Of a DNA stretch of 64,000 bases, positions 42,931 to 51,477 are shown piece after piece; positions within the stretch are counted from its first letter, which is position 1, and every line of letters starts with the position of its first letter. A program made the position numbers and the translations under genes. Under the pieces are notes generated by a model. It saw nothing but the letters and a program-made list of their open reading frames with translations. It made no database searches and was not told the DNA's origin. Source of the DNA: Rufibacter glacialis (GTDB taxonomy: Bacteria; Bacteroidota; Bacteroidia; Cytophagales; Hymenobacteraceae); the NCBI RefSeq assembly GCF_008271745.1, contig NZ_VKKZ01000021.1, forward strand, positions 372,001 through 436,000, written 5' to 3'.

Positions 42931-44295
42931 ATGGACCAACCTATCACCACCATCAAGTTGCAGAATGAGCTGGATGTTGTTCTGGCTTATAAACGGGCCA
43001 TGCAGCTGTCAGAGTTCTCGGGGTTGCCCATTGCCTCTCAGACCAAATTCGCCACGGCGGTCTCTGAGATCTGCCGCAACGTGTTGGAGCATGTGGGCGA
43101 AGGCATCATCCGGTTCAGCATGATTGAGAACAGGGGTGTTTTGCTGCTGGAAGCCTTTATCACTGACCGGGGCCGGGGTATTCCGAACGTGCAGGAAATC
43201 CTGGACCGCCGGTACACTCCCACCGGGGGCAAAGGGCAGGGCATCTATAGCTCCCGTAAGCTGGTAGACTTTTTCCACCTGGACAGTGATTTTGAGAAGG
43301 GCACCCGCGTGCGGCTCCAGAAGCGCATTCCCGTCAACCACCCACCCATCAACAAAGCCATTCTTCAGGGGTGGGCAGACTTCTTCAACCATGAGTCTGA
43401 GATATCACCCTATGCTGAGATAAAGCGCCAGAACATGCAGCTCATCGCGTTGATGGAGCAGCTACGGGTACGTACCATTGAGGCGGAGTATCAGCTGCAG
43501 GAAATCCAGCACCTGAACCAGGAACTGCAAACCTCTAATCAGGAGGTAAACGCCCTGCTGCAGGAACGGGAAACCAAGAACCTGCAGCTACAAAAGGTGA
43601 ACCGCACCCTTGATGAATTTGCCCATACGGTCACGCATGACTTGAAGGCGCCTCTCCAGAACATCTTGGGGTTGACAGAGGTGGTCACAGATTTCCTGGA
43701 AGAGGGAAACCAGGAAGAAGCCCAGGCCGTCATGCCCATGATCCGGTTACAGACTAGGCGCATGGAACACCTCATTAACGACGTATTGGCTTATTCCCTG
43801 ACGGGTAGGCAGCAGATTCAGAAGAAGCCGGTATCAGTGGGCAAGCTGGTATACAATATTGTTTCCGCGTTGTCTGTTCCTGAGGGGTTCCAGATCACTA
43901 TCGCGAATGACCTGCCGGTGCTGGAGGCAGAGGAGATCTACCTGCAGCAAATCTTCAGCAACCTGCTGAGCAATGCCGTGAAATACAATGATAAACCAGC
44001 CGGCAAAATATGGGTCAGAGGTATTCTACAGCAAGACCACTGGGAATTTGTGGTGGAAGACAACGGGCCAGGCATTCCGGTGGAAGACCAGGAAAAGGTC
44101 TTTCAATTGTTTGAAACCACCAGTGACGTAAACCACCCAGACAGTACGGGTATTGGGTTGGCCATTGTCCGTAAGATCATGGAAGAGAAAGGTGGTCGCG
44201 TATGGGTGCGTTCAGATTCAGGGGGCACGGCCATGCATTTCACCTGGCCGCTGAATACCACCGCCACCCCACTTATCACCGCGCCCCTGGTCTGA
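42931..44295 (+). CDS. Histidine kinase with RsbT-like N-terminal domain
   Basis: 454 residues, no membrane segment. Residues ~1-135 are an RsbT-like GHKL domain (VSEICRNVLEHVGEG, ITDRGRGIPN, GGKGQGIYSSRKLVDFF). A coiled coil follows (~165-225), then a HisKA domain with the phospho-acceptor His in EFAHTVTHDLKAPLQNI, and a HATPase_c domain (LLSNAVKYND, VEDNGPGIP, STGIGLAIVRKIME). It could be switched by stressosome proteins through its first domain. Four bases separate it from the phosphatase gene. The convergent receiver gene at 44386 is a plausible partner. Confidence 0.93.
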   Translation: MDQPITTIKLQNELDVVLAYKRAMQLSEFSGLPIASQTKFATAVSEICRNVLEHVGEGIIRFSMIENRGVLLLEAFITDRGRGIPNVQEILDRRYTPTGGKGQGIYSSRKLVDFFHLDSDFEKGTRVRLQKRIPVNHPPINKAILQGWADFFNHESEISPYAEIKRQNMQLIALMEQLRVRTIEAEYQLQEIQHLNQELQTSNQEVNALLQERETKNLQLQKVNRTLDEFAHTVTHDLKAPLQNILGLTEVVTDFLEEGNQEEAQAVMPMIRLQTRRMEHLINDVLAYSLTGRQQIQKKPVSVGKLVYNIVSALSVPEGFQITIANDLPVLEAEEIYLQQIFSNLLSNAVKYNDKPAGKIWVRGILQQDHWEFVVEDNGPGIPVEDQEKVFQLFETTSDVNHPDSTGIGLAIVRKIMEEKGGRVWVRSDSGGTAMHFTWPLNTTATPLITAPLV

Positions 44296-44319
44296 TTTCC
44301 CCCTTATAACAAGGATCTT

Positions 44320-44372
44320 CCCTTATAACAGAGAAGGCGCCGTTTGATACGGCGCCTTCTCTGTTATAAGGG
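44320..44372. terminator. Perfect 23-bp stem hairpin between convergent genes
   Basis: Arms 44320-44342 and 44350-44372 (starting CCCTTATAACAGAGAAGGCG) pair perfectly around a seven-base loop TTTGATA. The first ten bases, CCCTTATAAC, also occur as a direct repeat at 44301-44310. It lies between the kinase and receiver genes and probably ends transcription in both directions, though T-runs are absent. Confidence 0.7.
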
Positions 44373-44385
44373 TGTGGTGTACTTT

Positions 44386-44814
44386 TTACTTCTTTTGGTA
44401 GTACTCCGCCATAATCTCCTTGATGTCATTCTCGGTCAATGACTTGGAGAAATGCTTCTTGACAGAGTCGTATTCCTTCAGGCGTTCCAGGTCATAGAAG
44501 CTGGCGGAGGAGGTCAGCATCAAAATGATCATGCTGTTGTTCTGCGCCAGATTCTGGCTCTGGTATTCGTCCAGGAAGCTGAACCCATCCATCACCGGCA
44601 TTTTGATGTCCAGGAAAATGAGATCTGGATACGCGATTCCCTGCCGGGCAGATTCCTGCAGATATTCCAGGGCTTCGGCCCCGTTTTTCTTGATCAGGAT
44701 CTCTTTGGCTACCCCTAGTTTTGTCAACAAGCGCTTGTTCACGAAGTTGGTAGTATCATCATCGTCTACCAACATGATCATGTTTAACGGCTCAAACTGG
44801 GTCTTCATATCCAT
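44386..44814 (-). CDS. Single-domain response regulator (CheY-like)
   Basis: 142 residues, one receiver domain. Acidic pocket IMLVDDDDTTNF (Asp17-20), phospho-acceptor Asp69 in LIFLDIKMPVMDGF, Thr in LMLTSSAS and the Lys region KKHFSKSLTEND. There is no output domain, so it acts by protein contact. This kind (DDDxTNFxNKxLL) is common beside hybrid signalling systems in Bacteroidota. It is convergent with the stressosome-linked kinase gene, with only a hairpin between, and is the likely phosphate acceptor. Confidence 0.93.
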   Translation of the reverse strand: MDMKTQFEPLNMIMLVDDDDTTNFVNKRLLTKLGVAKEILIKKNGAEALEYLQESARQGIAYPDLIFLDIKMPVMDGFSFLDEYQSQNLAQNNSMIILMLTSSASFYDLERLKEYDSVKKHFSKSLTENDIKEIMAEYYQKK

Positions 44815-44939
44815 CTTTCTTATAGAACAAGGTAGAGAATGCTTCTATCAATCTTCCGTGCAAATATAGTAAAACAAAACTGATGCATTTTCACCTGAAA
44901 AAGATCACCAGAAAACACCGTATAAAAACTACCCGGCCC

Positions 44940-45866
44940 TTACCTGAGCTCCTGCCCAAAAGAAGGGGACGGCCCTGGGTCTTTTTCTGGCAAGGACCTT
45001 TCTGGGGCAGGTGGCCAGATGCCATGCAGCATCTGCTGATGCCATTTGCGGGGGAAGGCCTCGCTCTCTTCAAAGCCCAGTTCAATATCACGGCCATCCT
45101 GGGGCACGTACGCGGTTTTGAACAAGTAGTCCCACAGGCTGAGGCTAATGCCGAAATTGGCCCCGTACGGCTGCGGCAGGCGCTTAGCATGGTGCCAGAT
45201 ATGCATCTGCGGGTTGTTGAACACATACTTCAAGGGGCCCAGCGGCAGCCGTACATTGGCGTGGTTCAGGTGCCCAATGCTCAACGCTACAATATGCACC
45301 AAAAAGAAATCCTGCAGCCCAAACCCTATCATGGCCAGCGGTACGTATTCCAGCGTGCGGTACACCACGTTTTCCATCCAGTGGAACCGCATGTGCGCCG
45401 CAAACCCCATCTGGTGCACTGAGTGGTGTACCTTATGGAACTCCCATAGCCAGGGCACCCGGTGCAGCAGCCGGTGCACGTTCCAGTGAATGAAATCGCG
45501 TAGCACAAACAGGGTCAAGAGTTGCGCCCATACCGGCCAGGTCTTGATCTCAATGGCTACCAGATTCTGCACCCCCACCAACGCCAGCACATCTTGGAAG
45601 GCATGTACCGCCACGTTGGAAATGGCGTAAAACCCGATCAGCGAAAAAAGGAAGAAATTGAAGAAAAGGTAGAATCCATCAAGCCAGAAGTCTTGCCTAA
45701 TCCTGGCCTGGTCTGTGCGCCAGGGCAACACCAGTTCCAGTAGGTAGACGGCCAGGGAAAGCCCCAAAAGCCAGTACACGTAGTTGCCCCAATGCGGGTG
45801 CAACAACTCAGCACCCAGGTACCACGCGTAATCACGGAAAGACTGCCACAGCAAATCAAAGTACAT
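44940..45866 (-). CDS. Sterol desaturase/fatty acid hydroxylase family membrane protein
   Basis: 308 residues with four to six membrane helices (for example YWLLGLSLAVYLLELVL, FFNFFLFSLIGFYAISNV). The di-iron His clusters of the superfamily are present: HWNVHR, FHKVHHSVHQ, IGHLNHANV and MHIWHHAKR. Such enzymes hydroxylate or desaturate lipids using O2. No electron-transfer partner is nearby. The substrate is not readable from sequence; bacterial members act on fatty acyl, carotenoid or sterol-like lipids. Confidence 0.9.
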   Translation of the reverse strand: MYFDLLWQSFRDYAWYLGAELLHPHWGNYVYWLLGLSLAVYLLELVLPWRTDQARIRQDFWLDGFYLFFNFFLFSLIGFYAISNVAVHAFQDVLALVGVQNLVAIEIKTWPVWAQLLTLFVLRDFIHWNVHRLLHRVPWLWEFHKVHHSVHQMGFAAHMRFHWMENVVYRTLEYVPLAMIGFGLQDFFLVHIVALSIGHLNHANVRLPLGPLKYVFNNPQMHIWHHAKRLPQPYGANFGISLSLWDYLFKTAYVPQDGRDIELGFEESEAFPRKWHQQMLHGIWPPAPERSLPEKDPGPSPSFGQELR

Positions 45867-46111
45867 AGGTGTAAGGCGTTAATGCCTACTTTGTGATTGT
45901 AAAGAGCCTGGAAGAACAGCCCCGCTAAGATAGCAACTCAGCCGGTAATCTTAAGGTTCCCGCAGCCCCCGGTTGAGCAGAAAGGGCACATCAACGCAAG
46001 TTCCTGATCTTGCGTATGAGGGGGAAGGATAGGCACCGCCCTCGTACGGCTTTTTCCTTTGTACTGAGATCCGGAGACACCGTTCCCTCGTACTTCTAAC
46101 CTATTGACACC

Positions 46112-46516
46112 ATGGCAATCAACCTTCAGCAGACTAGCGCCAGACTAAACTTCTACATGCGCATTAAGGAGTTGGACGTGTACCAGCTCAGCGTTCTTAC
46201 CAATACCCCGCCAGAAACGGTGGGCTGTATTTTACAAGGAGAAGAATACTGCATGGATGACCTGGTCACCCTGCTGAAGCAATTGCCCGATCTTAACTCC
46301 CGCTGGGTCATTTACGGCGAGGGGAACGTGTTCAAGTCTGAGGGAAAAGAAGGAGAGGCCCATCCGCCGGCTGGGCTAAAGAAAGATCGCACCGCATATC
46401 TGGCCGAGATGCAGGCCCTGCTGCATCAATTGGAGGAAATAGAAAAGCAGAAGCAACAGCAAAACCACCTGGACCAACTGCGCAGCCGAATCAGGGACTT
46501 AACCAAGCATATCTAA
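46112..46516 (+). CDS. HTH-like protein with C-terminal coiled coil
   Basis: 134 residues. The first ~75 look like an XRE-type domain seen in Bacteroidota (SARLNFYMRIKELDVYQLSV … LLKQLPDLNSRWVIYGEGNV; compare the common DLNPRWLLTGEG phrase). A linker and a Gln/Lys/Glu-rich coiled coil (about 90-134, LLHQLEEIEKQKQQQNHLDQ) follow. It may bind DNA as a dimer, but the recognition helix is weak (VLTNTPPETVGCILQG). No target is obvious. Confidence 0.7.
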   Translation: MAINLQQTSARLNFYMRIKELDVYQLSVLTNTPPETVGCILQGEEYCMDDLVTLLKQLPDLNSRWVIYGEGNVFKSEGKEGEAHPPAGLKKDRTAYLAEMQALLHQLEEIEKQKQQQNHLDQLRSRIRDLTKHI

Positions 46517-46605
46517 GCCCTGTTTCTGGCATAGTTTTGGCATTCTAAGCATAAAAGACAACCAAGCCTAAGGGTGGCAGCAGAAAGCCCGTGCCTACTG
46601 ATTCC

Positions 46606-46636
46606 CTCCTGTTTTTTGGAAAACCCGGGAAATAAG
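46606..46636. repeat. Dispersed ~36-bp palindrome, weak copy
   Basis: CTCCTGTTTTTTGGAAAACC then CGGGAAAT: GTTTT and GAAAAC are kept, arms are poor. Confidence 0.35.
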
Positions 46637-46965
46637 GAAGACTCGGCCCTTACCATGAAAACAGCAGAATAGCCGGTCTGTTTTCTTCTTTGCCTTATGA
46701 GCGGCAGAAGGCCCTCACCAGACAAAGCCATTGCCCTTCGGCGGCAGTCACCTGCCTTGAGGGAATTGCGACCTAAGCTTATTCCAGAAAGCAAAGTTGC
46801 GGCCCATCAGTCCCCCTTACCTTGTTGATTTGCTTCCAGAATTCTGAAGCCCGGTTCCTGTAAAGCACATTTGCTTGGTGATCAAAAGAAATATGTCAGA
46901 AAATTACACGTTTGGGTAGGGGTAACACCCTTTATTTCAATCTTATTAAGAGGAGGTACTATACC

Positions 46966-47139
46966 ATGGAACAACACCGAAAACTGGAATTACCAGAAGA
47001 GTTGCACTACTGCAACCGTAACCGATGGGGTTTTGTATCAACCCATAACCCCCCTCTGGTGCTGCAACAAACCCTGCCACCAGTAGCTCCCCTGGCTGAG
47101 ATCTATAACTTCTGTGGTTATACTTTCTCAGATAACTAA
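46966..47139 (+). CDS. Possible small protein with strong ribosome site
   Basis: 57 residues from ATG 46966, preceded by AGGAGGT (46951-46957), a rare strong Shine-Dalgarno sequence in this genome. The peptide (LPEELHYCNRNRWGFVSTHN …) is soluble, with two Cys and several aromatic residues; no family is known to me. No terminator follows. It could be a small regulatory or toxin-like protein, or chance. Confidence 0.4.
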   Translation: MEQHRKLELPEELHYCNRNRWGFVSTHNPPLVLQQTLPPVAPLAEIYNFCGYTFSDN

Positions 47140-47680
47140 AGCACCTATGTTTCACCTGTTAGTGCCCCAGGCGCAGGCTTGCCATTGGCGAACCCTGTGG
47201 CTGGGGTTTTGTCTTCAAACCGTGTCGCGGTCCTACCCTTCCCCGTTAGATTTTTCAAAAAGCACGTTTGGAAGCGCCTGTAAGGTCATCTGCATTTTCC
47301 AGATTCATTTCAGGGAATTTATGTTTTTGCCTCGTATCTGGGAATTCTCAAAGAGAAGAAGCTCACCTTTTATTCGCTCTCTTTACAGTAGACTATCCCT
47401 ACTTCCCTACTGTTAGACTTCTGTATAAGGTTGCATTTTACTTCACCTCACCCAGCACAAAGGAAGGCAGCACGTATAGCTAGCAGGACACTACCTTTTA
47501 AAGGCAATACTCTGGACACCTTAAACTTTCACCAACTCCAAGGCTGTTAGCTCATTACCTTTTAGACATTAGCCTAAAATACAGCTATAATCCTATTTAC
47601 TTCTGCTTATGATACCGTAACCGCAGCTGTAAAATCCTAGTATAACTACTCTACAAACCCTTAGAGGGAAGGTAAGAGTC

Positions 47681-47905
47681 ATGATGGAAAAACTGAGGAA
47701 GATAAAATTGGAATTGCATGAAATAAAGTCGAAGGCTAGAAAGATCTTCAGACGGGGGTATGAGGACTTGACCATGATGATCTATTATCATGACCTTAAG
47801 GACCAGTTCCAGCTGTTGATCATCAACCCTAACAACCTTCTACTACTGGAGAAGGAGATCACCCGGGCCGAGGCGTTCAGGATCATGAACACCCGTAATT
47901 CTTAA
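47681..47905 (+). CDS. Small basic helical protein, unknown
   Basis: 74 residues from ATG 47681 (Met1-Met2), preceded by GAGGGAAGGTAAGAG. The N-terminal half is strongly basic and helical (EKLRKIKLELHEIKSKARKI); the second half is LLIINPNNLLLLEKEITRAE. A rho-independent terminator (47963-47999) follows 58 bases later, which supports a real transcript. Function not recognised. Confidence 0.55.
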   Translation: MMEKLRKIKLELHEIKSKARKIFRRGYEDLTMMIYYHDLKDQFQLLIINPNNLLLLEKEITRAEAFRIMNTRNS

Positions 47906-47962
47906 TCCGTACTCCTATAAGGAGCTTTTCTATAATAGATCAGGCGCAAGCCACGCGTAAAC

Positions 47963-47999
47963 GAAAGGACCAGCCGTAGAAAGCTGGTCCTTCTTTTAT
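47963..47999 (+). terminator. Terminator after the small basic protein gene
   Basis: AAGGACCAGC (47965-47974) pairs with GCTGGTCCTT (47983-47992), loop CGTAGAAA, followed by CTTTTATAT. Confidence 0.85.
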
Positions 48000-48256
48000 A
48001 TATCACTTCATAGCTTTTCGACTTGGCGGGTCATTTTAAACGCGGCCTCAAATTCTATAGTTTATTCTATGACAAACCATTAAACGTTCGTCATATTTAT
48101 TTTGCCTTTGCTCAAAATAATTAAACTTAAGACCCGTTAATAGGTAAACTTGTATTTAATAATTTATATATTTAATATCTAAATATTTGATTCACTACCA
48201 TCCCATACAACTTATAGCTTATACGGCCACTCATTTATAACTTTATACATTATTTT

Positions 48257-48919
48257 ATGAAAAAATTCCTCCTCCTCATTGCATTATGCGGTACCTCTAG
48301 TTTGATTTTTGCTCAGGATCTAGGAAAGATGCTTGTTTCTGGCTCGCTTGGTTACAATCAACATAAAAATGAATCAGGCCAGAACGTAAACATTCCTGTA
48401 AAGACCTCCAACCTTGACGTAAGCCCTAAAATCGCCTTTTTCACGTCGCCGAATCTAGCTCTAGGTATTTCTGCGGGGTATAATAGAAATGTGTATAAGG
48501 CAGCTACAAGAGTTTATTCATCAACCGAAGACTTTGAGATTGTTGATTATAAGGGCATAAACAATCAGTATTCAGTAGGGCCATTTGTTCGTCTTTATAA
48601 ACCCGTAGCAAACAAGTTCGCTTTCTTTGGGCAAGGAAGCACCCTATACGAGTATAGTAAATCTAAAAATGATCTTGCCTTGTCTGAGCCTACCATACAC
48701 AAAGGAGGCAGAATAGATATAGCGCCAGGCCTGGTTTTCTTCCCAAGTAATATTATAGGAATAGAACTCACTATGGGCAGCTTCGGGTATTCTACTTTAA
48801 AATCTGGAAATGAAAATTCAGGGAATTATCAAAAAAACAGCAACTTCTATTCTGGCTTTAACTTAAGTAATTCCACCTTAGGCATCTCTTTCTACTTAGG
48901 ACGTACAGCTTCAGAATAA
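48257..48919 (+). CDS. Outer-membrane beta-barrel protein
   Basis: 220 residues. Signal peptide MKKFLLLIALCGTSSLIFAQ, then alternating beta strands (LVSGSLGYNQ, NLALGISAGYNRNVY, YSVGPFVRLYKPV, FAFFGQGSTLYEYSK, GFNLSNSTLGISFYLG), typical of an eight-stranded OMP_b-brl barrel. The gene and its ~200-base upstream region are much more AT-rich than the neighbours, suggesting later arrival or relaxed codon use. Function unknown. Confidence 0.82.
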   Translation: MKKFLLLIALCGTSSLIFAQDLGKMLVSGSLGYNQHKNESGQNVNIPVKTSNLDVSPKIAFFTSPNLALGISAGYNRNVYKAATRVYSSTEDFEIVDYKGINNQYSVGPFVRLYKPVANKFAFFGQGSTLYEYSKSKNDLALSEPTIHKGGRIDIAPGLVFFPSNIIGIELTMGSFGYSTLKSGNENSGNYQKNSNFYSGFNLSNSTLGISFYLGRTASE

Positions 48920-48938
48920 GCACTTATTACTTTATTTC

Positions 48939-48972
48939 AGGGCAGTTTTTCAGAAACCGGCCTTGAAACAAA
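48939..48972. repeat. Dispersed ~36-bp palindrome, copy
   Basis: CAGGGCAGTTTTTCAGAAAC then CGGCCTTGAAACAA, with ATTT before, fits outer TTTCAGG/CCTTGAAA arms. It fills the gap between two convergent genes and could end both transcripts. Confidence 0.65.
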
Positions 48973-48976
48973 GCTT

Positions 48977-49501
48977 CTATTTCTTGCTCAAACCTACCTC
49001 CACCACAGCTGGTTTCCCTTCGGGGAAGCGTTCCACGTAGAACTCCTGCAGCGTGAGGTTCTGCTCTTTGGCGTAATCAAACAGGGCGCTGTAGATACGT
49101 CTGGGCGCAATGGTGATGTTCGCGTCCAGTTCTCCTTTGAGCACGGGCTGGCCCCCTGGCACTACCCGTACCGTGAACCCAGCCGGCAACGCCACGCTGG
49201 TGTCTTGGATGGCCACGCCAATGAAGGCTTTCACGGTCTTGCTGTCTCTGCTGGGGTTGTTGTAGAAAATTCCCGCAAAATCCCCCGTCAACTGTTTTTG
49301 CTCCACGGCTTCACCTGCTTGCTGGTAGATCTGGCCTAGCTCCTCGGCCTCGGTGGAACCTTCAAAGTATTTGCCGGCCACAAACAACGAGGTAGAGGTT
49401 GCCTTGGTTATTTTCACTTCGGCAAAGCCGCCCATGTAGGTGTAGAATACCAGCACCAGGCCAATCACAATGGCCATGTAAATCAAAAACTTCTTCTGCA
49501 T
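48977..49501 (-). CDS. Membrane-anchored GyrI-like/SOUL-type ligand-binding protein
   Basis: 174 residues. One N-terminal helix (FLIYMAIVIGLVLVFYTYMG) anchors a domain resembling GyrI-like small-molecule binding folds (VAGKYFEGSTEAEELGQIYQ, DFAGIFYNNPS, YSALFDYAKEQNLTLQEFYV). Such domains bind drug-like or lipophilic ligands in regulators; here there is no DNA-binding part. Likely faces the periplasm. Bracketed by two dispersed palindromes. Confidence 0.72.
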   Translation of the reverse strand: MQKKFLIYMAIVIGLVLVFYTYMGGFAEVKITKATSTSLFVAGKYFEGSTEAEELGQIYQQAGEAVEQKQLTGDFAGIFYNNPSRDSKTVKAFIGVAIQDTSVALPAGFTVRVVPGGQPVLKGELDANITIAPRRIYSALFDYAKEQNLTLQEFYVERFPEGKPAVVEVGLSKK

Positions 49502-49577
49502 CTTTTCTTCTTAGAATCCTCGGTGGGTTTACCAGGAGGGAATATCGCTTTTCAGTGAAAGCTACAAAGGTACGTTT

Positions 49578-49610
49578 TAGGGGCTATTTTACAGAAACGA
49601 CCCTGCAATA
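49578..49610. repeat. Dispersed ~36-bp palindrome, copy
   Basis: TAGGGGCTATTTTACAGAAA then CGACCCTGCAAT, preceded by CGTTT. It sits between the GyrI-like gene and the ABC exporter stop. Confidence 0.55.
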
Positions 49611-49618
49611 CCCTCTAC

Positions 49619-51385
49619 CTACACAAAATTCTTGTACTGCATCTCGTGGAGTTGGGCGTAATAGCCCCCTGTCTGCAGCAGTTCCTCATGGCGGCCGCTT
49701 TCCTTGATCTCGCCGCGGTCCAGCACAATGATGTTATCGGCTTTCTGGATGGTGGAGAGGCGGTGGGCAATCACGATAGAGGTACGTCCCTGCATGAGCT
49801 GCGCGATGGCGAATTGGATCAATTCCTCGGTTTCTGAGTCTACGCTGGAGGTGGCCTCATCCAGGATGATGATCTTGGGGTTGTAGACCATGGCGCGCAC
49901 AAACGAGATCAGCTGCCGTTGCCCCACTGATAGGGTGGCCCCGCGCTCCATCACGTTGTACTGCAGGCCACCAGGCAAGCGCTCAATGAACCGGTCGGCA
50001 CCTACCAGACGGGCGGCTTCCCACATCTGGTCTTCGGTGATGTCTTTGTTGCCCAGGCTGATGTTGTCTGCAATGGTGCCCGAGAACAGGAATACATCCT
50101 GCAAGACCACGCCAATCTGCTGGCGCAGCACCTCCAGGTTGTATTCTTTCACATCATGCCCATCAACTTTGATCGTGCCTTTGTTGATCTCATAGAAGCG
50201 GCTCAGCAGGTTGATGATGGAGGTTTTTCCGGCTCCCGTGGCGCCTACCAGGGCCACTGTCTGCCCAGCCTCCACGTTGAAGGAGACGCCTTTCAGCACC
50301 CAATCCTCGTCATTGTAGGCAAACCAGACCTTCTCAAACTGCACCTCGCCCTTGATGGTGGCGGGGGCGTACGTGCCGGAGTCAGAAACCATCTCCTGGC
50401 TTTCCAGCAGGCGCATGATCCGCTCAGAACTCACCACGCCCAATTGCAGCGTATTGAAACGGTCGGCAATCTGGCGGATGGGCCTGAAGAACATGCCAAT
50501 GTACATAATGAAGGCAATCAAGGAGCCCAGCGTCACGGTATCCTGGATCACGCCCTTGGCCCCGTACCACACCAACAGCCCTGTTCCGGCGGCGCCGATG
50601 ACCTCGGCCACCGGGAAGTAGATGGAGTAGTACAAAACAGACCTGACATTGGCGCGGGTGTGCTCTTTGTTGATGGCCTTGAATTTCTTCATTTCCCGCT
50701 CCTCGTTGTTAAAGATCTGCACCACCATCATGCCCGTGATATGCTCCTGCACGAAGGCATTCAATTTGGCCACCGCGCTGCGCACCTCCTGGAACGAGTC
50801 CTTTACTTTTTCCTTGAAGATATAGGTACTGATAATGAGCAGCGGAAACATGGAAAGGCTGACCAGGGTAAGTTTCCAGTCAATCCAGAACATGTACCCC
50901 AGAATAAAGAGGAGTTGGAGCACATCCCCGATCATGGCAGCCAGGCCCTCTGAGAAGACATCAGACAGGGTCTCCACATCATTCACGTTGCGGGTCACCA
51001 GCGTACCAATGGGCGTACGGTCATAGAATTTCAGGCGGAGCTTCAGGATATGCTCATACAGCTTCACCCGGATGTCGCGCACCACGTACTGCCCCAGCCA
51101 CCCCGCAAAGTACGTGTGGAAGTAGGAGACCACTGTATGCATCACCAACAGCCCGATGAGCCACATAAACATACGGTTCACACCCTGCCAGTTGTACTGC
51201 AGAATCTGCTTGTCTACCATCTCCTGGATAAGGAACGGCCTGACCGTAGCCAGCACCGCCGAGGCGACGGTTAAGAAAATCACCAGGTAGAACACCCGCT
51301 GGTACGGTTTCACGAACCGGAATATCTTACGCAACACTTCCCAGTCAAACGCGCTCCCGGTCTTGCTGCCTCCTATTTCACTCAT
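49619..51385 (-). CDS. ABC exporter half-transporter, MdlB/TM288-like
   Basis: 588 residues. Six membrane helices (to about 330) then the ATPase domain: Walker A GATGAGKT near 390, a non-standard signature LSVGQRQLISFVRAM, and Walker B KIIILDEATSSVD with the normal catalytic Glu. This combination is that of MdlB/TM288, the subunit that completes the one working ATP site in heterodimeric exporters. Its natural partner type is the MdlA/TM287-like protein at 19615-21402, 28 kb away on the other strand. Substrate unknown. Confidence 0.93.
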   Translation of the reverse strand: MSEIGGSKTGSAFDWEVLRKIFRFVKPYQRVFYLVIFLTVASAVLATVRPFLIQEMVDKQILQYNWQGVNRMFMWLIGLLVMHTVVSYFHTYFAGWLGQYVVRDIRVKLYEHILKLRLKFYDRTPIGTLVTRNVNDVETLSDVFSEGLAAMIGDVLQLLFILGYMFWIDWKLTLVSLSMFPLLIISTYIFKEKVKDSFQEVRSAVAKLNAFVQEHITGMMVVQIFNNEEREMKKFKAINKEHTRANVRSVLYYSIYFPVAEVIGAAGTGLLVWYGAKGVIQDTVTLGSLIAFIMYIGMFFRPIRQIADRFNTLQLGVVSSERIMRLLESQEMVSDSGTYAPATIKGEVQFEKVWFAYNDEDWVLKGVSFNVEAGQTVALVGATGAGKTSIINLLSRFYEINKGTIKVDGHDVKEYNLEVLRQQIGVVLQDVFLFSGTIADNISLGNKDITEDQMWEAARLVGADRFIERLPGGLQYNVMERGATLSVGQRQLISFVRAMVYNPKIIILDEATSSVDSETEELIQFAIAQLMQGRTSIVIAHRLSTIQKADNIIVLDRGEIKESGRHEELLQTGGYYAQLHEMQYKNFV

Positions 51386-51477
51386 GGATGGATGTGGCTA
51401 GTATGCTTTAAGGTGCCGCTTTGCTTCTGCTCCCATAGAACAAACAGAAGCTGGGGCCGCACAGACCCTCTCAAACG

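Larger units (their letters stand above)
46517..48256. other. Gene-poor region with two probable small genes
   Basis: 1.7 kb. Only two small frames are credible (46966-47139 and 47681-47905). A weak dispersed palindrome lies near 46606-46636. From 47100 on the DNA is clearly more AT-rich than average, continuing into the outer-membrane protein gene at 48257. Confidence 0.5.

Noticed and set aside
47114-47416. 100-codon frame after the small ORF
   Set aside because: Low-quality composition, rich in Ser and Phe as expected from pyrimidine-rich DNA.
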